A model generated the notes under the pieces. The model was not told where the DNA came from. It ran no database searches and worked only from the letters and a program-made list of their open reading frames with translations. Both the position numbers and the translations under genes were made by a program. Below, one piece after another: positions 19,670 to 27,894 of a stretch of 43,982 nt of DNA. Source of the stretch: Geobacteraceae bacterium (GTDB taxonomy: Bacteria; Desulfobacterota; Desulfuromonadia; Geobacterales; Geobacteraceae); contig WSYB01000050.1 in NCBI GenBank assembly GCA_009773645.1, positions 1-43,982 of the forward strand. The letters run 5' to 3'. Position 1 is the stretch's first letter; every line of letters starts with the position of its first letter.

Positions 19670-19816
19670 TTTGACTCTAACTATTCACGTGAGACCACAA
19701 GAGCGTGGGCATCTTGCCCGTGATTCGAGCGCTTCATGCTCGAATAAAGGTTTTGACTCTAAAGGCTATTCAAGCGATACATCCGCTTGAAACACAGGCT
19801 GGAAGCCTACGCTCCA
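19670..19816. repeat. Cluster of four hairpins flanked by TTTGACTCTAA
   Basis: Four small palindromes in ~110 bp: GGGCA/TGCCC (19707-19719), ATTCGAGC/GCTCGAAT (19723-19745), TTCAAGCG/CGCTTGAA (19769-19791) and AGGCT/AGCCT (19796-19808). GAGCGT at 19701 and ACGCTC at 19809-19814 form outer inverted ends. The 11-mer TTTGACTCTAA is at 19670 and again at 19752. This resembles a REP-like composite or a structured RNA, and it lies just downstream of the small zinc-ribbon gene. Confidence 0.5.
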
Positions 19817-19838
19817 TGAAAAACTGAATAGTTACACA

Positions 19839-19991
19839 TTACGCAACTTTTTTGTTCAGCAGAATCGTCTCGTCAAAAGCGACAATCCAGATCGCTCCGC
19901 AGCTTGCGCACTCGAACAGATTATCGGCGTAGCCGTCCGAATGCATGTCGAGCTCAATCCCTGAGCTGATGGTACAGATTGGGCATTTCAT
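19839..19991 (-). CDS. 50-aa zinc-ribbon-like protein
   Basis: A short complete gene: ATG at 19991, AGGAGA six bases upstream, stop TAA at 19839-19841. The protein starts MKCPIC and has a second pair CASCG about 26 residues later, the CxxC...CxxC layout of a zinc ribbon. The C-terminus IVAFDETILLNKKVA has no known motif. A good promoter lies just upstream. Role unknown; such small ribbons may bind nucleic acid or protein. Confidence 0.75.
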   Translation of the reverse strand: MKCPICTISSGIELDMHSDGYADNLFECASCGAIWIVAFDETILLNKKVA

Positions 19992-20026
19992 GTATGCTCT
20001 CCTTTCATTGGTATCTATCTATTTTT

Positions 20027-20055
20027 ACTATAGACAACCGAAAAAATTTCTGCAA
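20027..20055 (-). promoter_or_regulatory. Predicted sigma70 promoter for the 50-aa zinc-ribbon gene
   Basis: On the minus strand, TTGCAG (20055-20050), 17-bp spacer and TATAGT (20032-20027), about 36 bases before the ATG. Confidence 0.65.
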
Positions 20056-20356
20056 GGGGGTATTTTGGGGAAAACTCTTGTAAAACAATAGTTTGTATTG
20101 CCCAGTATCTGGAAATGCAAATCGGCATTTTAGCCGACGTGTTCACAGGCTTTTTATCTATACTATTTAAACGGTTGTAACTATTGGAAAATGCATACAA
20201 AAATATAAATAAAACGAAAGTATGGGATTTTTGCCGGTGGAAATAAAGTAACGGCACATAAAATGTTACGATTATGATAATTTTTCCACGGGACTATTTT
20301 AAACTACGGTTTGACAATACCGTCCTACACAACCCCCTCTGCCGGTCAGGGGATGT
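20056..20356. other. AT-rich intergenic stretch between divergent genes
   Basis: No gene or strong structure was recognised. It separates the minus-strand zinc-ribbon gene from the plus-strand radical SAM gene and probably holds upstream regulatory DNA for both. Confidence 0.4.
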
Positions 20357-20384
20357 TTGCCGGTGCGGCATAACTTGTTATAAT
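20357..20384 (+). promoter_or_regulatory. Predicted sigma70 promoter for the radical SAM gene
   Basis: TTGCCG at 20357-20362, 16-bp spacer, consensus TATAAT at 20379-20384. The first in-frame ATG (20383) overlaps the -10 box, which supports the downstream start at 20440. Confidence 0.65.
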
Positions 20385-20439
20385 GTGGGTAGTGCCCATT
20401 GCGGGGGTGCATGCCCTTGAGCGGACAAGGAGATCAGTC

Positions 20440-21453
20440 ATGAAAGAGGCGATGTTTTATGAGAAGGAGGGGGACGGAGTGGTCAGATGCGGACTTTGCC
20501 GTTTCCGCTGCCTCATCGGAGACGGTCGGAGAGGCATCTGCGCGGTTCGGGAAAACAGGGGGGGGACCCTTTACACACTGGTGTATGGCAAGGCGGTTGC
20601 CGAACATGTGGACCCCATCGAAAAGAAACCCCTCTATCACGTTCTGCCGGGAAGCAGGTCCTATTCGATCGCCACCGTCGGCTGCAACTTTCGCTGCCTG
20701 CATTGCCAGAACTATTCCATATCCCAACCGGGTCCCGATACCCTGAAGATCAGCGGCACAGAACTTGCGCCGGAAGATATAGTGAGAAAGGCTGTGGCGA
20801 GCGGCTGCCAATCCATCTCCTACACCTATACGGAGCCGACCGTTTTTTTTGAGTATGCCTTCGACACCGCTGTGCTCGCCCATCAGGCAGGCCTTAAAAA
20901 CGTTTTTGTGACCAACGGTTACATTACCCCGGAGGCCCTGGCCCATATCCGTCCTTATCTGGATGCCGCAAACATCGACCTGAAGGGTTATTCAGAAAAG
21001 TATTACCATGAAGTCGTCCACGCCATGCTGAGTGAAGTGCTGGACTCCATCGTTGAATACAGGAGGCTGGGGATCTGGATTGAGCTGACCACCCTTATCA
21101 TTCCCGATTGGAACGATTCCGATGAGGAGCTGCAGGGGATCGCCAGGTTTATTGCCGAAAAGGCAGGGGTGGATACCCCCTGGCATGTGACCGCGTTCTA
21201 TCCCACACACAAGCTTACCGACCGACCGCGTACCCCTGCCGCCACCTTGCGCCGTGCCGGACAGATCGGGCTTGATGCGGGCCTGCGCTACGTTTACGAG
21301 GGAAACGTTCCCGGTGAAGGGGGAGAAAATACCTTCTGTCCCGGCTGTGGAGAACTCCTGATACGGCGTTACGGCTTCAACATCGAAGATAACCGGATTA
21401 AGGATGGGAAATGCCCCAAATGCCAAACCATTATTGCTGGTGTGGGGATATGA
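20440..21453 (+). CDS. amrS: AmmeMemoRadiSam-system radical SAM enzyme
   Basis: A 337-aa radical SAM protein. The ATG at 20440 has AAGGAG seven bases upstream. The cluster motif is C82xxxC86xxC89 (CNFRCLHC). An N-terminal cysteine block (C17, C20, C24, C34) and a C-terminal zinc-ribbon-like end (FCPGCGELL...GKCPKC) match the AmmeMemoRadiSam enzyme family, which is related to pyruvate formate-lyase activases. In other genomes it occurs with AMMECR1- and MEMO-like partners; neither is in the window. Substrate not known to me. It overlaps the kinase gene downstream (ATGA), suggesting co-expression. Confidence 0.88.
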   Translation: MKEAMFYEKEGDGVVRCGLCRFRCLIGDGRRGICAVRENRGGTLYTLVYGKAVAEHVDPIEKKPLYHVLPGSRSYSIATVGCNFRCLHCQNYSISQPGPDTLKISGTELAPEDIVRKAVASGCQSISYTYTEPTVFFEYAFDTAVLAHQAGLKNVFVTNGYITPEALAHIRPYLDAANIDLKGYSEKYYHEVVHAMLSEVLDSIVEYRRLGIWIELTTLIIPDWNDSDEELQGIARFIAEKAGVDTPWHVTAFYPTHKLTDRPRTPAATLRRAGQIGLDAGLRYVYEGNVPGEGGENTFCPGCGELLIRRYGFNIEDNRIKDGKCPKCQTIIAGVGI

Positions 21454-22590
21454 GACTGGAAGATGAGCTTGTGGCCGCTATGCTCAGGGCTGAAGGGGCG
21501 AAAGCGGAAGATAAGCTGAGGAAGCACCTGTTGGCGATGGAAGCCTCCATGGACGGCATCGCCATCCTTACCCCGGAAGGGGAGTATGTATACCTGAATC
21601 GGGCGCATGCCTCGGTCTATGGCTATGATTCGGCCGAGGAGCTGGTCGGCAAATCGTGGCGGGTTCTTTACGATGAGCAGGAAGCTGCCAGGATTGAGCA
21701 GGATATTAAGACCTGTTTCAGGGAACGGGGGGGGTGGCGCGGCGAGGCGACCGGCAAAAAACGAGATGGGAGTACGTTCCCACAGGAAATTTCGCTCACC
21801 GTCATGGAAGATGGGGGGGGTAATCTGCGTTGTCCGGGATATAACCGCGCGCAAAGAAGTAGAGGAGGAGATCAGGAAACTGAACGAAGATCTGGAGCGG
21901 CACGCACTGGAACTTTCGGTCGCCAACAAGGAACTGGAGGCGTTCAGTTATTCGGTTTCTCACGACCTGCGCACGCCGCTTACGCGGATTTATAGCGCCG
22001 GGCAGGCCTTGCAGGAGGAGTATGCCGCATGTTTGGATGAGACCGGCAGGTTCTTTGTTCGGACCATCTGTGAGGCAAGCGAGCATATGGAGGAACTGAT
22101 CGACGCCCTGATGGTTCTTTCGCGGGTGACCAGCAAAGAAATGCGCGATGAAGAGGTCGACTTGAGCGGGCTGGCCCGTGAGATTGCGGCAGAACTGCAA
22201 TTAACGCAGACCGACCGGCAGGTGGAATTTGTCCTTAACCCCGGCATCAAAGCGAACGGCGATGAACAGTTGTTGCGGGTAGCGCTGGAAAACCTGCTGG
22301 AAAACGCCTGGAAATATACCCGACAGGTTCCCATTGCGAGGATAGAGTTCGGGGTCATCGAGCATCACGGCAGGAAAGTCTATTTTGTCCGCGACAACGG
22401 CGCCGGCTTTGACATGAGAGATGCCGACAAGCTCTTTATACCATTCCAGCGGCTGCACCATTCCAAAGACTTTCCAGGGACAGGAGTAGGGCTGGCGACG
22501 GTGCAGCGCATTATTTACCGTCACTGCGGACGGGTTTGGGGTGAGGGAGAGGTGTGCAAGGGAGCGACCTTCTATTTCACCCTCAAATAG
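21450..22590 (+). CDS. PAS-domain sensor histidine kinase, split by a G8 frameshift
   Basis: Start ATG at 21450 overlaps the previous stop. Residues 1-~125 contain a PAS domain (MDGIAILTPEGEYVYLNRAH, then KKRDGSTFP). At 21813-21820 a run of eight G breaks the frame: with seven G it reads GGVICVVRDITARK into a coiled coil, then SVSHDLRTPL (phospho-accepting His) and an ATPase domain with LENAWKYT (N box), DNGAGFDM (G1) and GTGVGL (G2), ending at 22590. As written, upstream and downstream parts are in different frames, the upstream frame running to 21995. No membrane segment, so probably cytoplasmic. No response regulator adjacent. May be phase-variable, slippage-dependent, or a sequencing error. 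Confidence 0.88.
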
Positions 22591-22767
22591 TTTCTCATCC
22601 GGAAACGGTCTTTTTCCGCCCTGGCGGTGTCAATCTGCAGTTTTGCTTGTGCGGCGTACCGATGTACGCCTCCGCGCAATCCCTTGATTTCCTTGCCAGG
22701 ACAAAAAAATCCTCGTTTCCTATATGGAAACCAATAGTTTCTCATCCGGAGTTTTCGGATGGAAACT
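22590..22767. repeat. 178-bp intergenic element, copy 1
   Basis: Begins at the last base of the kinase stop codon and ends after GGATGGAAACT. About 95% identical to the copy at 25050-25226 (about eight substitutions and one indel by eye). Internal hairpins: GGCGTAC/GTACGCC around CGAT, GTTTCC/GGAAAC around a 5-nt loop, and a 3' stem CATCCG/CGGATG. The ends carry inverted GTTTC..CATCCG sequences. Confidence 0.9.
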
Positions 22768-22840
22768 GAAATAGCCGGTTGCCCTTTTTTTACAAATAAT
22801 GCTATAAAAAGAAGTTCGCAGTCGATCATAAGCATCAGAG

Positions 22841-23500
22841 GTGTCATTGAAAGCGTCATCCCCCCGCCTTTTCTGGGTCACTTTTTCCGCATATGTCATA
22901 GGATTTTACGCTTCCATCATCAACCGCTTCCGAGTAAAAGGGGTTGAAAATATTCCCCCTAAGGGAGGGGTGCTGCTCGCCTCAAACCACATATCCGCCT
23001 ATGAGACCATTTTTCTCCCCTGGGCAGTCATCGGAAAATACCCCATGCAGATGCTCTGGGCGCCCGCCAAGGAAGAGTTGTTTGAAAACCGGCTGCAACG
23101 CTGGCTTTACTCTTCCTGGGGGGCGTTTCCAGTCAAGCGGGGACGAGACGTACGGGCAGGTAAGGTCTTGAATGACCTCCTCAAGGACCAGAGGGTGATG
23201 CTCTTTCCCGAAGGAACCAGGCATAAAGACGGAGTACTGGGAAAAGGGAACCGCGGAGTCGGAAAAATCATCTACGATGTAAGGCCGCTGGTCGTTCCCA
23301 CCGCCCTGATCGGGCTTAACTGCTGGAAATTTCCCGGTTTTGGACAAGAGGCCGTGGTGGTTTTCGGGAAGCCCCTGGATTTCTCCGACCTCTACGAGCT
23401 CGAAGATTGCAAGGAGACCCACCAGATGATCGTGGATCGGGTCATGGCGGCCATTGCCGACCTTTTGAAGGGCGAAGGTGCCTATGTCAACAAAGGTTGA
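22841..23500 (+). CDS. PlsC-like 1-acyl-glycerol-3-phosphate acyltransferase
   Basis: A 219-aa lysophospholipid acyltransferase-family protein with one N-terminal hydrophobic stretch. Motif I is N49-H50-ISAY-E55, where the usual HX4D has Glu instead of Asp. Motif III FPEGTR (122-127) and PTALIG later are normal. It would transfer an acyl chain to a lysophospholipid in the inner membrane. GTG at 22841 is used as start; TTG at 22847 is an alternative. A TTGCCC-18-TATAAA promoter-like pair lies at 22779-22808. The end overlaps rnhA. Confidence 0.85.
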   Translation: MSLKASSPRLFWVTFSAYVIGFYASIINRFRVKGVENIPPKGGVLLASNHISAYETIFLPWAVIGKYPMQMLWAPAKEELFENRLQRWLYSSWGAFPVKRGRDVRAGKVLNDLLKDQRVMLFPEGTRHKDGVLGKGNRGVGKIIYDVRPLVVPTALIGLNCWKFPGFGQEAVVVFGKPLDFSDLYELEDCKETHQMIVDRVMAAIADLLKGEGAYVNKG

Positions 23501-23939
23501 GATTTTTTGCGACGGTGCCTGCAGCGGCAACCCCGGGGTTGGCGGCTACGGCGTCGTGCTCCGTAGCGGCGGTCATGAAAAGGAGCTGTCCGGCGCCGAC
23601 GGTGACACCACCAACAACCGGATGGAGATGACCGCGGCCATAAAAGCTCTGGAGCAGCTCAAACGCCCTTGCTGCGTGGTACTGACCACCGACTCCCAGT
23701 ACCTGGTAAAGGGGATGATGGAGTGGATCCATGGCTGGATAAAGAGGGGGTGGGTAAACAGCAAGAAAGAGCCGGTCTTGAATCGCGACCTCTGGGAGCG
23801 GCTGCTGGAACTCTCCAAGGTTCATACCGTCCAATGGGTCTGGGTACGAGGGCACAACGGCCATCCGGAGAACGAGCGCTGCGATGAACTGGCGCGGGGG
23901 GCGATAGAGGCATTTAAAAGCGTGAAGGGTGAAAAGTGA
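23484..23939 (+). CDS. rnhA: Ribonuclease HI
   Basis: A 151-aa protein whose catalytic residues fall at the same positions as in E. coli RNase HI: D10 ([11 protein letters not shown]), E48 (NNRMEMTAA), D70 (TTDSQY), H124 and D134 (ERCDELARG). It cleaves RNA in RNA-DNA hybrids. The ATG at 23484 is preferred over GTG at 23478 because GAAGG precedes it. It overlaps the acyltransferase by 17 nt. The last residues (SVKGEK) are encoded by a heptad repeat, the same tail as GmhA. Confidence 0.96.
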   Translation: MSTKVEIFCDGACSGNPGVGGYGVVLRSGGHEKELSGADGDTTNNRMEMTAAIKALEQLKRPCCVVLTTDSQYLVKGMMEWIHGWIKRGWVNSKKEPVLNRDLWERLLELSKVHTVQWVWVRGHNGHPENERCDELARGAIEAFKSVKGEK

Positions 23940-23990
23940 AAGGTGAATAAATTCCTTTTTCCATTTCACCTTTCACTCTTCACTTTTCAC
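23922..23990. repeat. Heptad inverted repeat locus 6 (GTGAAGG word)
   Basis: Four direct units at 23922-23949 and four reverse-complement units at 23963-23990 around a 13-nt T-rich spacer. The rnhA stop codon is inside the left arm and the HNH start codon is 12 bases after the right arm, so the hairpin fills the whole intergenic space. Confidence 0.85.
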
Positions 23991-24001
23991 TGGGTTATTC
24001 C

Positions 24002-24220
24002 ATGGATTATTTCGTCATCGAGGTCTCCGAGCAGGAGATAAAGCGGGAGAAGGAGAAGGCCCGTGAGCTGCGCAGGACCATGGACCATCTGGTTCCCATC
24101 ATCCGCGGCGGCAAGAGTGTCCGCGGGAATGTGGCGCCGGCCTGCAAGGAATGCAACTTCAAGAAAAAGTACATGCTCCCCATTGAGTGGGAGGAATATT
24201 TGAAATCCGGGAAGCGGTAA
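24002..24220 (+). CDS. Short HNH-endonuclease-like protein lacking the first zinc knuckle
   Basis: A 72-aa protein. MDHLVPIIRGGKS...GNVAPACKECNFKKKYMLP carries the DH, N and CxxC..N/K elements of an HNH nuclease. HNH proteins of this kind normally have a CxxC pair before the DH; here the charged N-terminal helix (KREKEKARELRRT) runs straight into MDHLVP, so about 25 residues appear to be missing. Probably an internally deleted, inactive or altered copy. No Shine-Dalgarno sequence was seen; a hairpin repeat precedes the start. Its stop codon is in the next repeat. Confidence 0.7.
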   Translation: MDYFVIEVSEQEIKREKEKARELRRTMDHLVPIIRGGKSVRGNVAPACKECNFKKKYMLPIEWEEYLKSGKR

Positions 24221-24385
24221 AGGCCGGGAAGCGGTAAAGGCCGGGAAGCGTGAAAGGCCGGGAACCGGGAAGCGGTTAAAATCCGATTTTCCGGTTCCCG
24301 GTTCCCGATTCCCGAATCCCGGCTTCTAGATCCCGCTTCCCGCTTCCCGAATCCCGGCTTTTCAGATCACGGGTCCCGGCCTTTA
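24207..24385. repeat. Heptad inverted repeat locus 7 (GGGAAGC word)
   Basis: The left part has GGGAAGC/GGGAACC units mixed with a 17-nt variant (AAAGGCCGGGAAGCGGT); the right part has about ten units of the complement (GGTTCCC, GATTCCC, GAATCCC, GCTTCCC) mostly in 7-nt register. The HNH stop codon (24218-24220) lies in the left part. It ends just before the ribosome-binding site of the HAD gene. Confidence 0.8.
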
Positions 24386-24398
24386 AAGAGAGGTTACG

Positions 24399-25046
24399 GT
24401 GGAAAGCAGCTACAAAGCGGTAATCTACGACTGTGACGGGGTGATGTTCGACTCCTTTGATGCCAATGTGGCATTTTATGACCGGATCATGTCGATGATG
24501 GGGAAACCGTCGCTCGACCGGCGTGATGAGGAGCAGATGCGCATCCTGCATACGTATGCCAACCGCGAGGTACTGCGCTACTTCTTTCCCGACGAGGTGA
24601 CGTGGGGTGAGGCGGTGCGTGCGGCCTCCCGCATCGACTATCGGGAACTGGTGCCGTTTTTGTGTATGGAGGAGGGGTTTCGCGATACCCTTGAGGCCCT
24701 TGCCCCGCGGGTGGCATTGGCGGTCTGCACCAACCGCTCCACTTCCATGGACATGGTGCTGGAATCCTTCGACCTCGCCCGCTTCTTCGGGATCGTCATG
24801 ACCGCCGCCAGGGTGGAAAACCCCAAGCCCCATCCCGAGCCGCTCCTGAAGGTACTGGAGCATTACGGGATCGCGCCTGCCCAGGCGCTCTTTGTGGGGG
24901 ATTCGGAGGTGGACCGTCAGGCCGCCGCGGCGGCCGGAGTGCCTTTTGTCGCCTACAAGGCCGACCTTTCCGCCTTTGCCCGCATCGATCGGCATGGAGA
25001 GATATTGACTCTTCTCTCGGGCTCATCTGCCGTACCACCACGTTAA
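24399..25046 (+). CDS. HAD-superfamily phosphatase (phosphoglycolate phosphatase-like)
   Basis: A 215-aa HAD hydrolase with GTG start and AGAGAGG upstream. DCDGVMFDS (D11 nucleophile, D13) is motif I, VCTNRST motif II, KPHPEPLL motif III and VGDSEVDRQAA motif IV. A helical cap lies between motifs I and II (subfamily IA). Its substrate cannot be read from sequence; phosphoglycolate or another small phosphate ester is likely. The 178-bp element (copy 2) begins three bases after its stop codon. Confidence 0.85.
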   Translation: MESSYKAVIYDCDGVMFDSFDANVAFYDRIMSMMGKPSLDRRDEEQMRILHTYANREVLRYFFPDEVTWGEAVRAASRIDYRELVPFLCMEEGFRDTLEALAPRVALAVCTNRSTSMDMVLESFDLARFFGIVMTAARVENPKPHPEPLLKVLEHYGIAPAQALFVGDSEVDRQAAAAAGVPFVAYKADLSAFARIDRHGEILTLLSGSSAVPPR

Positions 25047-25049
25047 CTC

Positions 25050-25226
25050 GTTTCCATCCGGAAACGGTCTTTTTCTGCCCTGGCGGTGTCAATCTGCGGT
25101 CTTGCTTGTGCGGCGTACCGATGTACGCCTCCGCGCAAGCCCTTGATTTCCTTGCCAGGACAAAAAAATCCTCGTTTCCAATCTGGAAACCAATAGTTTC
25201 TCATCCGGACTTTCCGGATGGAAACT
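25050..25226. repeat. 178-bp intergenic element, copy 2
   Basis: Same orientation as copy 1 and also directly after a gene's stop codon. It keeps all three hairpins. The 3' stem is improved here (CATCCGG/CCGGATG) and the 5' end is itself a perfect stem (CGTTTCC/GGAAACG). Confidence 0.9.
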
Positions 25227-25274
25227 AACTCATGCCCAAGGGGCTTCTCTCGCCCCCATACGCTCTCTGTTATC

Positions 25275-25303
25275 TTTCCCTTTTTCCCAGATAAAGGTAT
25301 AAT
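25275..25303 (+). promoter_or_regulatory. Predicted promoter for the outer-membrane protein gene
   Basis: Consensus -10 TATAAT at 25298-25303 with a weak -35 (TTTCCC, 25275-25280) at 17 bp. About 50 bases before the GTG start. Confidence 0.5.
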
Positions 25304-25354
25304 GATCTCATTAGACCAATTCCCCGAGGGGCCGGTTCCTCGTTTGGAGGAGTA

Positions 25355-26665
25355 GTGAAGCGTCTTCTCCCCTTCATTGTTGCTATTCTCCTCGTCTCTC
25401 TTTCCGGTGCAAGAGGAGAGGAACCCTCTGAGCGGAAAATAGAGGACTCCCAGCCTCTCCATGATGCCGAAAAAGCTTCCCCTCCCGGCGAGGCATACCG
25501 GACACCCCTGGCCGGCGAGGCTTACCGGACCGTTCTGTTCGGGTACCCGGTGGAGGTCCCCTTCCGGGACCGCCGTGATGTCCGTGCCTTTTCCGTCGGA
25601 GCAAACGTATATACGCCGGCGGTCGGCGAAGATAATTTCATCCCGATTGCGGCTCTCTACTGGAACAAGCAGAATGACCCGACCCGGCTGCGCGCCATCG
25701 TTGCAGTGTTCATGAACGAGTTGGAGGTTGCCCGGCGTTTCGGCAATGTGGAGCTCATCGGGCGGTGGGAGAACGACACCGTTCCATTCCCCTCGACCGA
25801 GGTCTCCAGGGGGAGTGAGGTCAAGGGTAGCTCGATCATCTGGGGGACCTTCTCCGGTTACGCCGGCGCCGGTGTCCGCTACCCCGTCCACCCCTTTCAG
25901 GCGGACAACGATCTGCGGCTCCAGCTCCTCTATCAGGCCGGCTATCTCTATTCCCGACCGACCGATGACACCGCTCCGACGGTTCTGCTCCCGCCCGACA
26001 CCTTTCTCCAGGGGCTCAAACTGCGGGGGCGTTATGACGGCATGAGACGCAATCTCATGGAAATGGTCCACAGCGGGGTATCATTGGGATTCGATGCCGA
26101 CATGGTGCGCCGCGACCGCTGGGGGGATGCGAATTACGGAGGCGGTCTCTTCCGGGGAGAGGATACCCGTGATTACGTGAAAGTGAGCGGGTTTCTGACC
26201 GCGGCCACGAAGGTCCCCTGGCTTTCGGAACGTGACAGGCTCATCGTCTCCATCCACGCCGGGTACTCTCCGGGGAGCACCCTCGACCGTTTTTCCGCCT
26301 TCCGCATCGGCGGGGGGCTCTACCCCAACGAGGCGGAAGACATGCGTCGCCCCTACTACCCGGGCGCCCTCTACAACCAGTTCCCCGTTACCGACTACAT
26401 CGTGACCAACTTCGAATACCGGCGCGAGATCCTCTTCTGTCTCTTCCTCCATCTGCGTGGCACGCTTATCAGCGGCAAGCGCCCGGACTTCCAGCCCGAC
26501 GAACTGGAACTCCTGAAGGACCGGGGCGAGGCGTTCTCCTTGGGGATCACCAGCGGGATGCCGTGGAAATCACAGATATATTTCGAATACGCCTACGACG
26601 AAGAGGCGCTCCGGGACGACCTTTCCGGTTCCAGCTTCCTCGTGCTCTGGTCGAAGGCATTTTAG
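25355..26665 (+). CDS. Predicted outer-membrane beta-barrel protein
   Basis: A 436-aa protein with signal peptide (MKRLLPFIVAILLVSLSGA), GTG start and GGAGG just upstream. The mature part is rich in alternating aromatic/polar strands, has many Arg-Tyr-Gly turns and ends in F, the terminal aromatic typical of outer-membrane barrels. Near residue 45 there is a short tandem duplication (GEAYRTPLA then GEAYRTVLF). No enzyme motif. Exact family not recognised; similar to surface-antigen-like barrels. Confidence 0.7.
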   Translation: MKRLLPFIVAILLVSLSGARGEEPSERKIEDSQPLHDAEKASPPGEAYRTPLAGEAYRTVLFGYPVEVPFRDRRDVRAFSVGANVYTPAVGEDNFIPIAALYWNKQNDPTRLRAIVAVFMNELEVARRFGNVELIGRWENDTVPFPSTEVSRGSEVKGSSIIWGTFSGYAGAGVRYPVHPFQADNDLRLQLLYQAGYLYSRPTDDTAPTVLLPPDTFLQGLKLRGRYDGMRRNLMEMVHSGVSLGFDADMVRRDRWGDANYGGGLFRGEDTRDYVKVSGFLTAATKVPWLSERDRLIVSIHAGYSPGSTLDRFSAFRIGGGLYPNEAEDMRRPYYPGALYNQFPVTDYIVTNFEYRREILFCLFLHLRGTLISGKRPDFQPDELELLKDRGEAFSLGITSGMPWKSQIYFEYAYDEEALRDDLSGSSFLVLWSKAF

Positions 26666-26708
26666 GGGGCCAGCCCCGTAATGCGGTGATCCGAGAAGGT
26701 AGAGAACT

Positions 26709-27668
26709 TCAGATCCCCAGCATTTCCGCCATCCTCAACATATCCTCCTGCGGCCGCTTCACCGTCTTCACCACCTCTTCCAGTGGCGTAACAATAATGT
26801 CATGGCAGGAGAGCCCCACCATCTTGCCGCTTTCCCCCGTCAGGAGGAATTCCACTGCCCGCTTGCCGAAGCGGCTTGCCAGAAGGCGGTCGAAGACGGT
26901 CGGTGCTCCGCCGCGCTGGTAATGTCCGAGCACGGTCACCCGGGTTTCAAAACCGATGGCGTCCTTGATGGATTCGGAGATGGTCTGGGCATGTCCGGCC
27001 CCTTCGGCGACGATGATGATGGCGTTGTCGCGCCCTTCCTGGAAGCGGTGGCGCAGCTGGCTGCAGATATCGGCCAGGTCGTAGTCCGCTTCCGGCACGA
27101 TGGCATATTCGGCGCCGCTGGCGATGGCGCTGATACTGGCCAGATAGCCGGAGTTTCTTCCCATTACCTCGATGATAAAGGCCCGGGCATGGGAGCTGGC
27201 GGTATCCTTGATGCAGTCCACCGCATAAATTATGTTGTTGAGGGCGGTATCCACCCCCAGGGCCATGTCGGTAAAGGCGATGTCGTTGTCGATGCTGGCC
27301 GGAATGCCGATCACCGGGATGCCGAGCCGGTGCAGGGCCAGGGCTCCGTTAAGCGACCCGTCTCCGCCAAGCACTACCAGCCCCTCGACCCCGATCTTTG
27401 CCAGATTTTCCAGCGCCGTCTGTCTGCCTGCCTCGGTCTTGAACTCTTCACAGCGGGCCGACTGGAGAAAGGTGCCGCCACGCTGGAGGATACCGGAGAC
27501 CGCCTTGTTGTCCAGCACCAGGTAATCCCCTTTGATCAAACCAAGGTATCCCTTGCGGAAGCCGATCATCTCGATGTTTTTGCTCAGCCCGGTTCGGACA
27601 GCGCTGCGGATGGCTGCGTTCATGCCGGAGCAGTCGCCGCCGCTGGTCAGTATGCCTATTTTTTTCAT
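26709..27668 (-). CDS. pfkA: ATP-dependent 6-phosphofructokinase
   Basis: A 319-aa PfkA. GGDGS with Gly104 (ATP rather than pyrophosphate type), catalytic D127 in PASIDND, MGRNSGYLA, and the fructose 6-phosphate site EGRDNAI are present. The residue before ID is Ser125 instead of the usual Thr. It phosphorylates fructose 6-phosphate in glycolysis. GGGAG precedes the ATG. On the same strand as rarA and glgP; its neighbour GlgP feeds the same pathway. Confidence 0.96.
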   Translation of the reverse strand: MKKIGILTSGGDCSGMNAAIRSAVRTGLSKNIEMIGFRKGYLGLIKGDYLVLDNKAVSGILQRGGTFLQSARCEEFKTEAGRQTALENLAKIGVEGLVVLGGDGSLNGALALHRLGIPVIGIPASIDNDIAFTDMALGVDTALNNIIYAVDCIKDTASSHARAFIIEVMGRNSGYLASISAIASGAEYAIVPEADYDLADICSQLRHRFQEGRDNAIIIVAEGAGHAQTISESIKDAIGFETRVTVLGHYQRGGAPTVFDRLLASRFGKRAVEFLLTGESGKMVGLSCHDIIVTPLEEVVKTVKRPQEDMLRMAEMLGI

Positions 27669-27754
27669 ATTAAACTCCCAAAGTTATTATTTAACCTCTC
27701 GAATCCCTTTGCACTGCGGGCGCAAAGAGCGCAAAAAAATTCGAAACCTGAATA

Positions 27755-27856
27755 GGACGCAGATCAAATCTGATGAACGCAGATTTAAAGATAAAAAATC
27801 AAAAAGCATGGTTTGATCTGCGGTTTAATCCGCCTTTTCCGCTTTGATCTGCGTCC
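27755..27856. repeat. Decamer inverted repeat (GGACGCAGAT ends)
   Basis: Degenerate 10-nt units run inward from GGACGCAGAT at 27755 and from its exact complement ATCTGCGTCC at 27847-27856, so the locus can form a hairpin. It lies between pfkA and rarA. Confidence 0.75.
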
Positions 27857-27894
27857 CATCGTTTTTTCTGTTTTCTCTGTGTCTCCGAGGCGGA

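Noticed and set aside
24207-24385. CRISPR array
   Set aside because: Units are 7 nt with no unique spacers and no cas genes.
25043-26071. 342-aa minus-strand frame across repeat copy 2 and the outer-membrane gene
   Set aside because: It shares a peptide (GFFCPGKEIKGLRGG) with a minus frame in repeat copy 1, but base differences between copies are not synonymous in bias and the structures are RNA/DNA-like, so non-coding is more likely.
26802-27755. 317-aa plus-strand frame opposite pfkA
   Set aside because: Shadow of a complete PfkA with all motifs.
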